A DNA stretch of 38,353 nucleotides, taken from a virus. Position 1 is the first letter of the stretch. Every line of letters starts with the position of its first letter. The notes beneath the pieces were generated by a model. The model was not told where the DNA came from, did not search any database, and saw nothing but the letters and a program-made list of their open reading frames with translations. Below, piece after piece: positions 23,803 through 32,704 of this stretch. The stretch covers positions 1-38,353 of the IMG/VR virus record IMGVR_UViG_3300031957_000326. One strand, written 5' to 3'. A program made the position numbers and the translations under genes.

Positions 23803-24048
23803 CTACATCATACCCAATAAAGTCTCTAATACCATTAATGCCACAGCCCCCACAGTGGTTAGAACTACCCAATAGATCTTATCTATCTTGCCACCCAACT
23901 TCTCTACGTCCTCATGAACGTGTGAAATCTTTTCATCCAGGTGTGCTAGATGATTATCTTTAATTACAGCTATGTCTTTTTTAACACCTGTAATGTGTCC
24001 CTGAAGGGATATAATATGTTCTCTCTCTGTCTTTGGCTCCATGTCCAT
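23803..24048 (-). CDS. Coiled-coil plus C-terminal TM protein, XhlA-like layout
   Basis: The 81-aa product has a heptad helix (SLQGHITGVKKDIAVIKDNH, HLDEKISHVHEDVEKLGGK) and one C-terminal membrane helix (residues 59-79, YWVVLTTVGAVALMVLETLLG). That is the layout of XhlA-type proteins, which sit in the membrane and work with holins or lysins. The position among tail and core genes is unusual for a lysis gene, so a virion membrane-contact role is also possible. Its ATG is one base after the upstream stop; a second in-frame ATG lies two codons in. Weak ribosome site. Confidence 0.65.
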   Translation of the reverse strand: MDMEPKTEREHIISLQGHITGVKKDIAVIKDNHLAHLDEKISHVHEDVEKLGGKIDKIYWVVLTTVGAVALMVLETLLGMM

Positions 24049-24049
24049 T

Positions 24050-24379
24050 TTATGCGTCTTTAACGTTCGATAACTGGCTATTAGTTTTTAAATCTGCATA
24101 TGCAAGTTTAACAGGATTATCTGTTGCATCTAAGCTGTAGTCAATTTTAAAATGATCTACGTGAAGATTTTTAATACGCATAGATTGCTCTTTAGTTGCA
24201 TCATCACGAGTGGCTTTGTCTTTATAGATAAGCACATCATAGACTAGCTTCCAAACTTTTGAAGTGTTACCTTCACTATCTGTTTCTGGTATTTTTTTTA
24301 CATATGTAGATGAAACTCTAAGATATACATCGGTTAATGCTATTCCATCATGTGTTGTCATATTTGCTGTTATTGCCAT
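24050..24379 (-). CDS. Small tail-region protein, 109 aa
   Basis: The sequence starts MAITANMTTHDGIALTDVYL and is beta-rich, with a charged middle (IPETDSEGNTSKVWKLVYDV) and a short acidic end. Similar proteins beginning MAITAN occur in marine phages beside tail fibre genes, from memory. It probably belongs to the fibre or baseplate part of the particle. AGAGGACTAAA precedes the ATG. No catalytic motif is seen. Confidence 0.65.
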   Translation of the reverse strand: MAITANMTTHDGIALTDVYLRVSSTYVKKIPETDSEGNTSKVWKLVYDVLIYKDKATRDDATKEQSMRIKNLHVDHFKIDYSLDATDNPVKLAYADLKTNSQLSNVKDA

Positions 24380-24391
24380 TTTTTAGTCCTC

Positions 24392-25933
24392 TTAGTTTAA
24401 TAGTTTTATATCATGTTTTTTTAATATTGCATCGGCTTTATCTGCGCCTAACGTCTCTTTTGCCATCTCATATACTGCCTCTGCTAGTCGTTGATGCTTT
24501 TCGTATTGTTGCCAAATAGCACCATTGTGAAGTCTTTGAAACCCTGTAATATTTACAAAATGATTTGGAGTGCCATCAGGCTCTCTACCAACAAGATTTG
24601 CTTTAGCTAAATCTTCGTGATTATATTTTATAAAGTCATCAAACTTAGAATTAATTACACCTTTGCCGTGCGTTAAATCATAAGCACGAACTAGTTGAGC
24701 ATCTTCGTAAGTATCAAAAGTACCAACAGTAGCAGTCTGATCGTTATGTAATTCACCATCACCTTTAACAATAAAACGAGTTGTGCCTGAATCTCTAACA
24801 ACAAGCATATTATCAACATCGTCCATAGACTGTGTAGTTGTGCCATTTTTCTTTCTTGCATTTATACTAACAGGTGCTTTTGCAGATGTATTAGTTCCAC
24901 TATCACGATTAACTACGATACCATCTAAAGTAATACCAGCATCATCAGTTTCACTTAGCCCTCGTAATTCAACTCCGCCACCAGTATCATTTTCTTTTGC
25001 TAGTCTAAAAAAAGTATCGGTTTCTGCAATATTTGTCATTCCGTGTGCAACATCAGAAGATTTACCAGTCATAAAACCACCATCACCAGCGTTCATTTGT
25101 AAAGTCAAACCACCAACATTAACATCAGTAACAGTCTCTCCACCTGTTGATAATGTACCATCTCCGTGAACACGGAATCTTTCATTATTACCATTAGTTT
25201 GTGCTATTACCGCTCTATTATTATGAGCTGACAAAATTAAATTTGATAAAGACCCGTCACCTGCAATAATTTCAGCATTTAAATCTGTATTGTTCCTATC
25301 ATAAAATTGAATTTTACTAACAGCATCATCTTCCGAGGTACTGTTGGAGTCAGATATTCTTAAAATAGGTGCAGTTGCTTCAAGGTGTAAAGTAGTTTGT
25401 GGACTTGTGGTGCCGATTGCAACTCTACCATCACTCGTAATTCTCATTCTTTCAGCTAAAGCATTAGAGCCATCAGGCACTGTTTGAAACTCTATTCTAC
25501 TAGGCATATCGTCATCACCTGGTGTGCCATCTACTCTAAAAGATATGCGTGGGCCATCTATATAAGCAGTGCCATCATAAGCAGTAGATTTAAACTCAAC
25601 TAATCTATCGCCACTTTGAACAATAGACGGAGACGCAATTGTGCCTCTTTGATGTTGACCAAGATAACTTGGGCCAAAAGTTGTGCCACCGTCTCTAAAG
25701 GCTTGTACAGAGCCAGAATTAGTTAAATTAAATTGTTTTTTACCAGCAGTAAAAAATTCTATGTTGTCATCTGTAGATGCTTGTATTTTTGTATCAGCAT
25801 CAGTATCTAAAATTAATGCACCAGCAGTACCATTAACATCAATAGTAGTATCTTTAATTAATACACCATCAATAGTTACACCACTGCCTGACGTTTGTTC
25901 TGATATAGTATCTACTTTTATTTCACTTGTCAT
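24392..25933 (-). CDS. Tail fibre protein with SEI-VDTISE docking peptide
   Basis: This 513-aa fibre starts MTSEIKVDTISEQTSGSG, nearly identical to the start of the C1q-like protein at 26259-26780. Its body is built of short beta segments rich in Asp/Gly/Thr (ALILDTDADTKIQASTDDNI; GRVAIGTTSPQTTLHLE) as in trimeric beta-helix fibres. The last 100 residues change to a charged, helical end (DDFIKYNHEDLAKANLVG; WQQYEKHQRLAEAVYEMAKE), perhaps a trimerisation or folding unit. AAAGGAATAAA precedes the ATG. It should contact the host surface; the receptor cannot be told from sequence. Confidence 0.8.
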   Translation of the reverse strand: MTSEIKVDTISEQTSGSGVTIDGVLIKDTTIDVNGTAGALILDTDADTKIQASTDDNIEFFTAGKKQFNLTNSGSVQAFRDGGTTFGPSYLGQHQRGTIASPSIVQSGDRLVEFKSTAYDGTAYIDGPRISFRVDGTPGDDDMPSRIEFQTVPDGSNALAERMRITSDGRVAIGTTSPQTTLHLEATAPILRISDSNSTSEDDAVSKIQFYDRNNTDLNAEIIAGDGSLSNLILSAHNNRAVIAQTNGNNERFRVHGDGTLSTGGETVTDVNVGGLTLQMNAGDGGFMTGKSSDVAHGMTNIAETDTFFRLAKENDTGGGVELRGLSETDDAGITLDGIVVNRDSGTNTSAKAPVSINARKKNGTTTQSMDDVDNMLVVRDSGTTRFIVKGDGELHNDQTATVGTFDTYEDAQLVRAYDLTHGKGVINSKFDDFIKYNHEDLAKANLVGREPDGTPNHFVNITGFQRLHNGAIWQQYEKHQRLAEAVYEMAKETLGADKADAILKKHDIKLLN

Positions 25934-25936
25934 AGT

Positions 25937-26257
25937 TTATTCCTTTGGATTATCGTCTTTAATTTGTTTGATACGTGCTTTCCATGCATCAATGTCTTTG
26001 TATATTTCATCAAGTTGTTCACCAATATCTCCATATGCTTTTTTTCTAGTTTTTCTTACTAAATTGTTTGCGTCAACAATGTTACCTGCTGACTCATAAG
26101 AATTTAATTGAGTATCACTTGGTTTTGCAAGACCATCTATATTCCATTCTTTAATATAAGATCCACTACCATCATCTTGTAATACAATTTTTGTATCATC
26201 CCATGTTTTAGAATTAGCTTCTAAGTATAAACACACTTTTGTATATAACTGTGCCAT
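25937..26257 (-). CDS. Small tail-region protein, fibre-assembly-like, 106 aa
   Basis: MAQLYTKVCLYLEANSKTW begins a short protein with a beta-type first half and a charged helical second half (RKTRKKAYGDIGEQLDEIYK, then DIDAWKARIKQIKDDNPKE). The AYGDIGEQLDxxYKDIDAWK block is common in small marine-phage proteins located beside fibre genes, some resembling XkdW or tail-assembly proteins. GGAGGAACATC precedes the ATG. It may help fold or attach a neighbouring fibre, or be a minor tail subunit. Confidence 0.7.
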   Translation of the reverse strand: MAQLYTKVCLYLEANSKTWDDTKIVLQDDGSGSYIKEWNIDGLAKPSDTQLNSYESAGNIVDANNLVRKTRKKAYGDIGEQLDEIYKDIDAWKARIKQIKDDNPKE

Positions 26258-26258
26258 A

Positions 26259-26780
26259 TTATGATGTTCCTCCTAATTTAAAAATGTATAAAGCAGCGTT
26301 AGTTAAATTTTGTGAGTCTCCGCTGTTTTGATACCAATACATTTTGATTGTATTAGTAGCTGCTAAATTTAAAAAACCACCACCACTATATTTTACTTCT
26401 GTGTCTGTTGCATGAGAAGTCATTCTGTTCTCAAAAAAACTGTTTGCAGAACCATTTAAATAAATTCTTAACTGTGTAAATTCACCTGCGTCTATGCCTT
26501 GCATGCCACCAAAACCAAATATACCATACATACCACCTTCTCCTGAAGGTACGGTAAAGGTATTGCTTGCAAACGCACTATCAGTATCTATAGTTTCTGT
26601 GTCAAAGGTCACTAATGTATTAGTAGCATTTGCTATAGATTGGTTGCCTGAGTTTGTTACTAATACTGCTGGTTTAGCATCTAAAGCTGCACAGCCACCA
26701 TCTTTAATTAATAGACTATCTATAGTTACACCAGATGTTGATGTCTTTTCTGATATAGTATCGACTCTTATTTCACTCAT
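26259..26780 (-). CDS. C1q-like jelly-roll adhesin with docking peptide
   Basis: Residues 1-27 (MSEIRVDTISEKTSTSGVTI, then DSLLIKD) match the start of the 513-aa fibre. Residues about 55-173 look like a C1q/TNF jelly roll: a strand TLVTFDTETIDTDSAF, then FTVPSGEGGMYGIFGFGG, and later strands LNLAATNTIKMYWYQNSGDS and AALYIFKLGG. Jelly rolls of this kind form trimers that bind sugars or proteins at fibre tips. The short length suggests it attaches by the N-terminal peptide to the same docking site as the fibre. AAGGATAAATT precedes the ATG. Confidence 0.7.
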   Translation of the reverse strand: MSEIRVDTISEKTSTSGVTIDSLLIKDGGCAALDAKPAVLVTNSGNQSIANATNTLVTFDTETIDTDSAFASNTFTVPSGEGGMYGIFGFGGMQGIDAGEFTQLRIYLNGSANSFFENRMTSHATDTEVKYSGGGFLNLAATNTIKMYWYQNSGDSQNLTNAALYIFKLGGTS

Positions 26781-26783
26781 AAT

Positions 26784-28448
26784 TTATCCTTCTAATGTTG
26801 TTACTCTTGCTTGTAAATCTTCTATTTTGGTCATAGCTTCTTGTAATGCTTTGATGGCTTTCATATAAAGAACAGAATAATTAACAGATTTAACTTGTTC
26901 TTTAATTTCTTTAACATCACCAATTTGTTTTGTAGATGGAGTTTTAATATCTCCAACATTTTTATCACCATTGATAACTTCTTGGTCATCAGATGAATAT
27001 AAAACTGCGTCTTGAGTTTCAGAATCATCAGAAGTATAAAGAGTTCCAAACTCAGCATTAGAAATTATATCACAAGGATTAGGGTTGTGTTTTCGTATAA
27101 GTTTAGGAGATACTGTTTCTAACTCTTGTGCTATAACACCTATTTGTTCCCAAGCATTATCCCCATACTGTCTAACATCATCTTTCTTTTTAAAGTTTCT
27201 AACTTTAACAGCCTTAATATCGTCCCATTGTGAATTACTATCTCTTATATCTTGTTTAATTCTTTCATCTGATAAAGCACCATAACTATTGTCGTGATTT
27301 TTTATATCACCATCTGAAAATATTGTGCATCTAGTAGCACCAGTGTCCATAGCTATGAAAAATTCATTATCACTTCCTGTATCGGGAGCCGCACCTGAAT
27401 AATTGTTTAGTATTCCATAAGGTGCAGATGAGCTAGCATTATCAAACTGAACAGCATATTCAGAATAACTTGCAGGTGTTTTAACTAAAAACATTCTGTT
27501 GGTAGTTGTGTGACCAATAGCAACGTGACCATCTTCTTCAATTCTCATTCTTTCAGTTGATGAAGATGCACCATTAGCAGTTGTTAAAAAAAGTAGTCTG
27601 CCAGGCATATCATTACTACCAGGTGTACCATCAACCTCTGCGGCAATTATAGCTCCTTGAGAATTTAGATCAGAACCATCGTCTCCGTGAAAAATTATAT
27701 TACCTAAACGGTCTCCATCTTGAACTACAGTTCTTGAACCATAGGTAGTGTTTCTAGTTTTACCAAAAACTAATGAACCTGATGCTGTAGAAGCTACTCC
27801 TCTAACTATAGATAAAGCACCAGTAGCGGCTCCATTTCCAAATATTTGATTGGCAACAACATCTCCACCTATTGTGTCAGCAGTAGCAGTACCAAATAAT
27901 ACAGTATCAGTTCCACCATCTACTACAAATCTATTAGCATCACCATTAGATTCTACTCGGAAGTCTATGTCAGCAGAGCCTTCGTTAAAGACAACGTGGT
28001 CACCATCAAACTCTAAATAATTTACATTACTACCGCCACGAAAACCTTTAAATACCATTTGTACATCTTCATCACCATTGGAAGCATCTCTTATGTTTGC
28101 TGACATAGAGAAGAATGATGTTGTATTACCAGCATCATCATCTGCGTTAAAATGAATTTCACCGATAACATCTCCATCTGCTGGAGAGCCTGAATCTCTG
28201 TTTAGTCTTAAAATTGGACCAGAATTACCATCAGCATCAGTTGATTTTAATGTAAGTGTATCTGTGTTATCAGCAGTTGTGATTGTAGTGCCGTCATTAA
28301 TAGTAAGAGTAGTTGCGGTAAAAGTAGCTAGGGTGTTACCACCAGCTTCTATTACTAACGTATCATCTGTATTAGCAGATATACTGGTATCCTGATCGTC
28401 ATCAAAGTCGATCTTATTATTTACACCGTCTATTTGTACACCAGCCAT
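26784..28448 (-). CDS. Tail fibre with C-terminal S74 intramolecular chaperone
   Basis: This 554-aa protein has a beta-rich shaft (MAGVQIDGVNNKIDFDDDQD; GNTLATFTATTLTINDGTT) and, from S393, the start motif of the peptidase S74 chaperone: SDERIKQDI with S393, D394 and K398. It continues NFKKKDDVRQYG and IGVIAQELETVSPKLI and ends in a coiled coil (YMKAIKALQEAMTKIEDLQA). In endosialidase-type fibres this domain folds the trimer and then cleaves itself off before the Ser. The chaperone holds an unusual acidic insertion (about residues 456-515) with two LYxSDD repeats. Start by TAATG coupling. Confidence 0.85.
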   Translation of the reverse strand: MAGVQIDGVNNKIDFDDDQDTSISANTDDTLVIEAGGNTLATFTATTLTINDGTTITTADNTDTLTLKSTDADGNSGPILRLNRDSGSPADGDVIGEIHFNADDDAGNTTSFFSMSANIRDASNGDEDVQMVFKGFRGGSNVNYLEFDGDHVVFNEGSADIDFRVESNGDANRFVVDGGTDTVLFGTATADTIGGDVVANQIFGNGAATGALSIVRGVASTASGSLVFGKTRNTTYGSRTVVQDGDRLGNIIFHGDDGSDLNSQGAIIAAEVDGTPGSNDMPGRLLFLTTANGASSSTERMRIEEDGHVAIGHTTTNRMFLVKTPASYSEYAVQFDNASSSAPYGILNNYSGAAPDTGSDNEFFIAMDTGATRCTIFSDGDIKNHDNSYGALSDERIKQDIRDSNSQWDDIKAVKVRNFKKKDDVRQYGDNAWEQIGVIAQELETVSPKLIRKHNPNPCDIISNAEFGTLYTSDDSETQDAVLYSSDDQEVINGDKNVGDIKTPSTKQIGDVKEIKEQVKSVNYSVLYMKAIKALQEAMTKIEDLQARVTTLEG

Positions 28449-28624
28449 TATATTACCACCATGTTTCCTGTGATTGTTACCACAGCATTAATTGTTATTG
28501 GCCCTGCAACAACTGCACTGCCAACTGTTTGATTTTCATCCACTGTAGAATCATGTTCAGGTATCTGCTCTGATGCAGGTCCTGATCCTACAAATAATGG
28601 ACCTCCTACTTCTTCTTGTGCCAT
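28448..28624 (-). CDS. Small structural-region protein, 58 aa
   Basis: A frame of 58 codons begins at ATG 28624 with AAGGAGATATT before it and ends at TAA 28450-28448, sharing a base with the next ATG. The protein begins MAQEEVGGPLFVGSGPASEQ and ends with a hydrophobic beta-like tail (AVVAGPITINAVVTITGNMV). The coupling and ribosome site make it a real gene despite its length. Its position implies a minor part of the fibre complex. No family is recognised. Confidence 0.65.
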   Translation of the reverse strand: MAQEEVGGPLFVGSGPASEQIPEHDSTVDENQTVGSAVVAGPITINAVVTITGNMVVI

Positions 28625-28633
28625 AATATCTCC

Positions 28634-28966
28634 TTATTCACTAATTGCGTCTACTCGACTAACCCAGCAATCAAAACCATTTGCTGTACCACTTTGTGCC
28701 TTTAGTACATCTCCATTTTGCATAACTATTTTAGAACCACCTTGAACTATTTCAATAGATGAAGTAGCTGGTACACTTACGCCTTTTATTAAATATCTGG
28801 CAGTATCACTATCGCCAGCATCTGTAATAAATACATCAAGTGTATCTGTAGTTGTTAAAATATTAGCAAACCGAAGACCTACTATAGCATCGTCACTATT
28901 TGCTGTGACTATAGTGGTAGCAGAGTTTGTAATTCTCTTACCATTTGATTCAAAATCTTGTGCCAT
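28634..28966 (-). CDS. Small tail/neck structural protein, 110 aa
   Basis: From ATG 28966 (AGGAGG at 28971-28976) the product starts MAQDFESNGKRITNSATTIV and is beta-rich (IVGLRFANILTTTDTLDVFI; GVSVPATSSIEIVQGGSKIV; NGDVLKAQ). I recall very similar short proteins in marine phage tail regions. An in-frame ATG farther upstream at 29029 would overlap the long fibre gene by 50 bases and lacks a ribosome site, so I reject it. It could be a neck or fibre-attachment subunit. Confidence 0.7.
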   Translation of the reverse strand: MAQDFESNGKRITNSATTIVTANSDDAIVGLRFANILTTTDTLDVFITDAGDSDTARYLIKGVSVPATSSIEIVQGGSKIVMQNGDVLKAQSGTANGFDCWVSRVDAISE

Positions 28967-28979
28967 ATATCCTCCTATA

Positions 28980-31169
28980 TTATAATGCGATCGCCATAGC
29001 GACTGCGAATCCTTTTGATGCTCCATCACCAGATGCGTATGTTTTTAGCTGAGAAGCATTTACATATTTAGTAGCTCCTGCATCATCTACTATTAATTTA
29101 TCTGCATCAGCTATAGTAATTCCTGTTCCATCTGTAGCTCCATCTACTTGAATAGCTGCTGCTGAAACTTTATCTGCTGTAGATATTGTAGCTAATTTAC
29201 TATCTGCAATAGCAGCACTTGAAGCAATACTAGCATTAACTACAGCATTTGCAGCTAATTGGTCAGCACCTACAGCATTATCTGCAATTTTAGCTTGTGT
29301 TACATTGTCATCTACAATAGAAGCAGTAACAACTGCATTAGCAGCTAACTCATCAGCACCCACAGCATCATCTGCAAGCATTGAATTTACAATAGCACCA
29401 GCACCAATAACAAAGTCTAGTGTATTATCACTATCATCATATGTTACAGATATACCAGTTTCAGTATTAGAACTAACCATTGCTCCAACTGTATCTGATA
29501 TTGTCTCAGCTAAAGTAACACCACCAATTGTAATGGCATCAGCCTCTAGTGTTCCATCAAAGTCTCCATCAACTGCATCAATGTTACCTTTAAATATAGT
29601 AGCTGAAACTGTACCTGTACTTGGATTATATGCAAAGTCACCATCTGATTCTAAACCGACATTACCTGTAGCAGAAGCATCTTCAATAAAAGGTATGAGG
29701 TTTTCTTCATTAGTGCTTTCATTATCTGTAACAGTAACATGAGTTGCATTAGCAGCTGTACCAGTAGTGTCTTGGTTTAAAGTGCCTATAACAAAGTCTA
29801 ACGTATTATCACTGTCATCATAGCTAACTGTAATATTTGTTTCTGTGTTAGAACTTACCATAGCACCAACAGTATCAGAAATAGTTTCTGCTAGTGTTAC
29901 TCCGCCAATAGTGATTGCATCAGCTTCAAGAGTTCCGTCAATATCTGCATCACCAGATATATCTAAAGAACCTGCATCAAGTTCTCCAGTTAATGTTATA
30001 TTTCTAAAACCTGTTACGTCTTTATTAGAATCTGCAATTACAGCTAATGAAGCTGAAACAGTTCCTGCTGTAATGCCATCTACTAAATTTAATTCTGCTG
30101 CTGTTGATGTTACTGCAGTTCCATTTATAGATAAAGCATCAGTCTCTAAAGTGCCATCAATGTCAGCATCTCCTGATACATCTAAAGAGCCTGCATCTAA
30201 TTCACCAGTAAGTGTAATATTTCTAAATGATCCAATATCTTTATTAGAATCTACAACAACTGCTTTAGAAGCAGCTACTGTTCCTGCAGTTACGCCATCT
30301 ATAGTTTCTAACTCTGCTTCAGATATATTTGCAGAACCTATAACAAAACTAGTACCAGTAATTGCTGTACCTGTTATTGCAGCAGCACTACTGCCACCAA
30401 TAATAGCACCATCTACTGTACCACCGTTAATATCTGCTGTGTCTGCAACTAGAGCATCAGTTGTTACTGTGCCATCAAAAAATGCATCTTTAAACTCTAA
30501 TGAACTTGTACCTAGATCAATATCATCATCTACAGAAGGAACAATAGAACCATTGTTAAATGTAAACTGAGCGTCTCCTCCTGCTGTTATTGTAATAACA
30601 TCAGAGCCACTAAATGTAATACTTGTATTAGTATCGCCATCTCCAGCTATTGAATCTAGTTGTACTGCACCTACATTTGATAATGCCGCATCTCCAAAGT
30701 CTACTGCACCAGCAACTGTAAGAGTTCCTGATACATCTACGTTACCATTTATATCTATTGTAGTAGCTGCTATCTGTATTTCTGAGTCTGCTACTAAATC
30801 TAATTGTCCATCTGTAGATGAGTTAATATATATTGCAGTATCTCTAAACTGTAATTTTTCTGTAGTTGTTAATAGTATATCATCAGAGAACTGAAAGTAG
30901 TCTTCATCTTCCATCCATGTTAATACACCATCAGATGTATTGCCATCAAATGTAATAGCAATATCTGTATCGGCACCTGTACCAAATGTTATTGCATTAC
31001 TAAATAATTTAGATATAGGGCCACCATCTCCAGCAGTACTGCCGTCATGTGTGTGACCTGTTGATACATTAAACGCTGCTAATATCTGATTAAATTCATC
31101 ATTAGTGTGTGCAGCAGTGATAGTATCACCGTCACTATATGAACTCTGTCTAGCTGAATATCCTGCCAT
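28980..31169 (-). CDS. Long repetitive tail fibre, 729 aa
   Basis: The N-terminus (residues 1-60) carries TGHTHDGSTAGDGGPISKLF, where closely spaced His may bind a metal. The shaft is built of imperfect repeats: A (residues 285-346 and 358-419, with ITLTGELDAGSLD and SGDADIDGTLE) and B (413-462 and 540-589, with GGVTLAETISDTVGAMVSSN). Short collagen-free beta repeats of this type give thin trimeric fibres. The end has ANAVVxASI repeats (about 600-660) and closes KTYASGDGASKGFAVAMAIAL. It follows the nozzle gene by TAATG overlap with AGGAGG upstream, the position of the fibre attached to the tail in T7-like phages. Probable attachment organelle. Confidence 0.8.
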   Translation of the reverse strand: MAGYSARQSSYSDGDTITAAHTNDEFNQILAAFNVSTGHTHDGSTAGDGGPISKLFSNAITFGTGADTDIAITFDGNTSDGVLTWMEDEDYFQFSDDILLTTTEKLQFRDTAIYINSSTDGQLDLVADSEIQIAATTIDINGNVDVSGTLTVAGAVDFGDAALSNVGAVQLDSIAGDGDTNTSITFSGSDVITITAGGDAQFTFNNGSIVPSVDDDIDLGTSSLEFKDAFFDGTVTTDALVADTADINGGTVDGAIIGGSSAAAITGTAITGTSFVIGSANISEAELETIDGVTAGTVAASKAVVVDSNKDIGSFRNITLTGELDAGSLDVSGDADIDGTLETDALSINGTAVTSTAAELNLVDGITAGTVSASLAVIADSNKDVTGFRNITLTGELDAGSLDISGDADIDGTLEADAITIGGVTLAETISDTVGAMVSSNTETNITVSYDDSDNTLDFVIGTLNQDTTGTAANATHVTVTDNESTNEENLIPFIEDASATGNVGLESDGDFAYNPSTGTVSATIFKGNIDAVDGDFDGTLEADAITIGGVTLAETISDTVGAMVSSNTETGISVTYDDSDNTLDFVIGAGAIVNSMLADDAVGADELAANAVVTASIVDDNVTQAKIADNAVGADQLAANAVVNASIASSAAIADSKLATISTADKVSAAAIQVDGATDGTGITIADADKLIVDDAGATKYVNASQLKTYASGDGASKGFAVAMAIAL
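29403..29933 (-). repeat. Fibre repeat B, two copies
   Basis: A unit of 50 codons occurs at 29933-29784 and again at 29552-29403 in the same frame. Both copies read TLEADAITIGGVTLAETISD, then TVGAMVSSNTET and YDDSDNTLDFVIG. The first overlaps the end of repeat A. About 77 codons lie between copies. Repeats of this kind can change fibre length by recombination. Confidence 0.7.
29913..30317 (-). repeat. Fibre repeat A, two copies
   Basis: The long fibre gene holds two copies of a unit of about 62 codons (30317 to 30132 and 30098 to 29913). At protein level they share AELxxxDGxTAGTVxAS, then FRNITLTGELDAGSLD and SGDADIDGTLExDA; DNA between the copies differs at many third positions. This argues for old duplication and selection on the protein rather than an assembly fold-back. 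Confidence 0.7.
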
Positions 31170-32704
31170 TATCTTCTTCCTCCTGGGACAAATTCTAATT
31201 CAAAACCTTTTAAACTTATTGGTGGGTTTGTACTATCGTCTGTAACTTTTACAGCCACTGTAAAACCTGAACCCACAACATGTTGTCTTACTAATGGTAT
31301 ACCTGATTGTCCGTATACTGAAGTTGCGTATATACCAGAATTATATAGTGCTGGTATGTTACCTGTTCCAATTGATACGGCTGAAGGCTGTGGTGTAGTG
31401 TTAGCATCAAAGTCATATCTTAATTGTAAGCTAGCATCTACTGTGCCTTCATTAGTGTAGTTTGCTATAACTCTTTGCATATTTTTTCTTATACCTGGAT
31501 CTCCCATAGTTAAGTCAGGAGATCTATATCTGCCTTTTATTGCAGTAGTTGTTGCTGATCTTGCAAAATTATTACCTGATTCTTGTTTATATACATAACC
31601 ATCATAACCCCCACTTACTACAGTTTCAGAACCTCCAGTAAATTCAGAATCAGTTGATGATACTTTTAATCCAATCATATCTGCATACTCATATCCAAGT
31701 TGTCCTGTGTTAGTGTTAACTTTAATTACAGCTAAGATTGCTTTTGAAGAATCTTCACCACCAGCAGTTGTTGGATAGAATAATCTATACTGTGATTTTT
31801 TTCTAATTACTACAGAGTTAATATTGTCTGTTGTTATGTCATCAATACGTTGTTGTATTTGTTTAGATATAGTACCAAGTTCTACGTCACCAATTCTTTC
31901 TGTACCAGCTACAGTTCTTAATCCATCTGGTGCTAAATAAATTATATCACCACCAAGTTCCTGTATTGATCCACCATCTATACATCCTATTTTTCTAGTA
32001 ACAGGTGCTATTGCAAAATCACTCAACGAAGTACCTACTAACTTAAATATTTTATCTTCACCAAATATAAATAGTGCATCCCTAAATACTTTTAATCCTA
32101 CAATTTTTGTATCTACTTTTATTGCTCCGCCACCATTACCTGATGTAAAATCATTAGTTTGAAACGGACCCATAAAACTTATTTCTTGTTCGGCTGTTGG
32201 TTTACCTGCAAAAAATATATGGTTCTTAAATATTTCTACATGTTTAAAATTTGCTGTACCTGTTGCATTTACAACTGATGCAGAAAACGCTGCAGTTAAA
32301 AGCTGTGGGCTAGAAGTTCCTGTAGTAATAATTATTCTTTCAGTTCCATCAAAATTAAATTTTCTAAACTCATAGTTTCTAGTAGGTGTTCCTAGTCCAG
32401 TTATTGTAGATGTCCAGCTACCTGATGTCCCTGCTCTATGTATACTACCACCTCTAGCTGCTAAAACTTTTTCGCTAAATAGTGCACTCATTACAACTCG
32501 TTCGCTAGATGCTGAAACTTGTGGCACAATATTAGAATTATACTTTGTTGTACCTAATATTTTTTTATACCCACCATTTACATCTGGCTCAAAGTTAGTT
32601 AATACTTTTGACTCTCCAGGTTGATATGAAAATGAGTCTTTGTTTAGTACAAGTCCTCCACCGCAACCAAATACAAAAGGTGATATCTGTGAAGTATCAG
32701 CCAC
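31169..32704 (-). CDS. Tail nozzle / tail tubular protein B-like
   Basis: The 511-aa product, from a GTG at 32704 with AGAAGGGG eight bases upstream, begins MADTSQISPFVFGCGGGL; a GTG at 32713 gives three more residues but sits on top of that ribosome site. The body alternates short beta strands as in the propeller nozzle of P22 gp10 and T7 gp12: ALFIFGEDKIFKLVG, IIYLAPDGLRTVAGT, QYRLFYPT. It would form the lower tail tube through which DNA passes. The gene overlaps the adaptor gene's end and ends on the fibre start (TAATG). Confidence 0.8.
   Translation of the reverse strand: MADTSQISPFVFGCGGGLVLNKDSFSYQPGESKVLTNFEPDVNGGYKKILGTTKYNSNIVPQVSASSERVVMSALFSEKVLAARGGSIHRAGTSGSWTSTITGLGTPTRNYEFRKFNFDGTERIIITTGTSSPQLLTAAFSASVVNATGTANFKHVEIFKNHIFFAGKPTAEQEISFMGPFQTNDFTSGNGGGAIKVDTKIVGLKVFRDALFIFGEDKIFKLVGTSLSDFAIAPVTRKIGCIDGGSIQELGGDIIYLAPDGLRTVAGTERIGDVELGTISKQIQQRIDDITTDNINSVVIRKKSQYRLFYPTTAGGEDSSKAILAVIKVNTNTGQLGYEYADMIGLKVSSTDSEFTGGSETVVSGGYDGYVYKQESGNNFARSATTTAIKGRYRSPDLTMGDPGIRKNMQRVIANYTNEGTVDASLQLRYDFDANTTPQPSAVSIGTGNIPALYNSGIYATSVYGQSGIPLVRQHVVGSGFTVAVKVTDDSTNPPISLKGFELEFVPGGRR

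Noticed and set aside
26584-26605. TTGACA on the minus strand inside the C1q-like gene as a promoter
   Set aside because: It is within coding sequence, the -10 match is poor and no gene starts shortly after it.
28980-31169. Repeats as a CRISPR array
   Set aside because: The repeats are in one reading frame, of protein-domain length, and diverge at third codon positions; there are no short identical repeats with uniform spacers.
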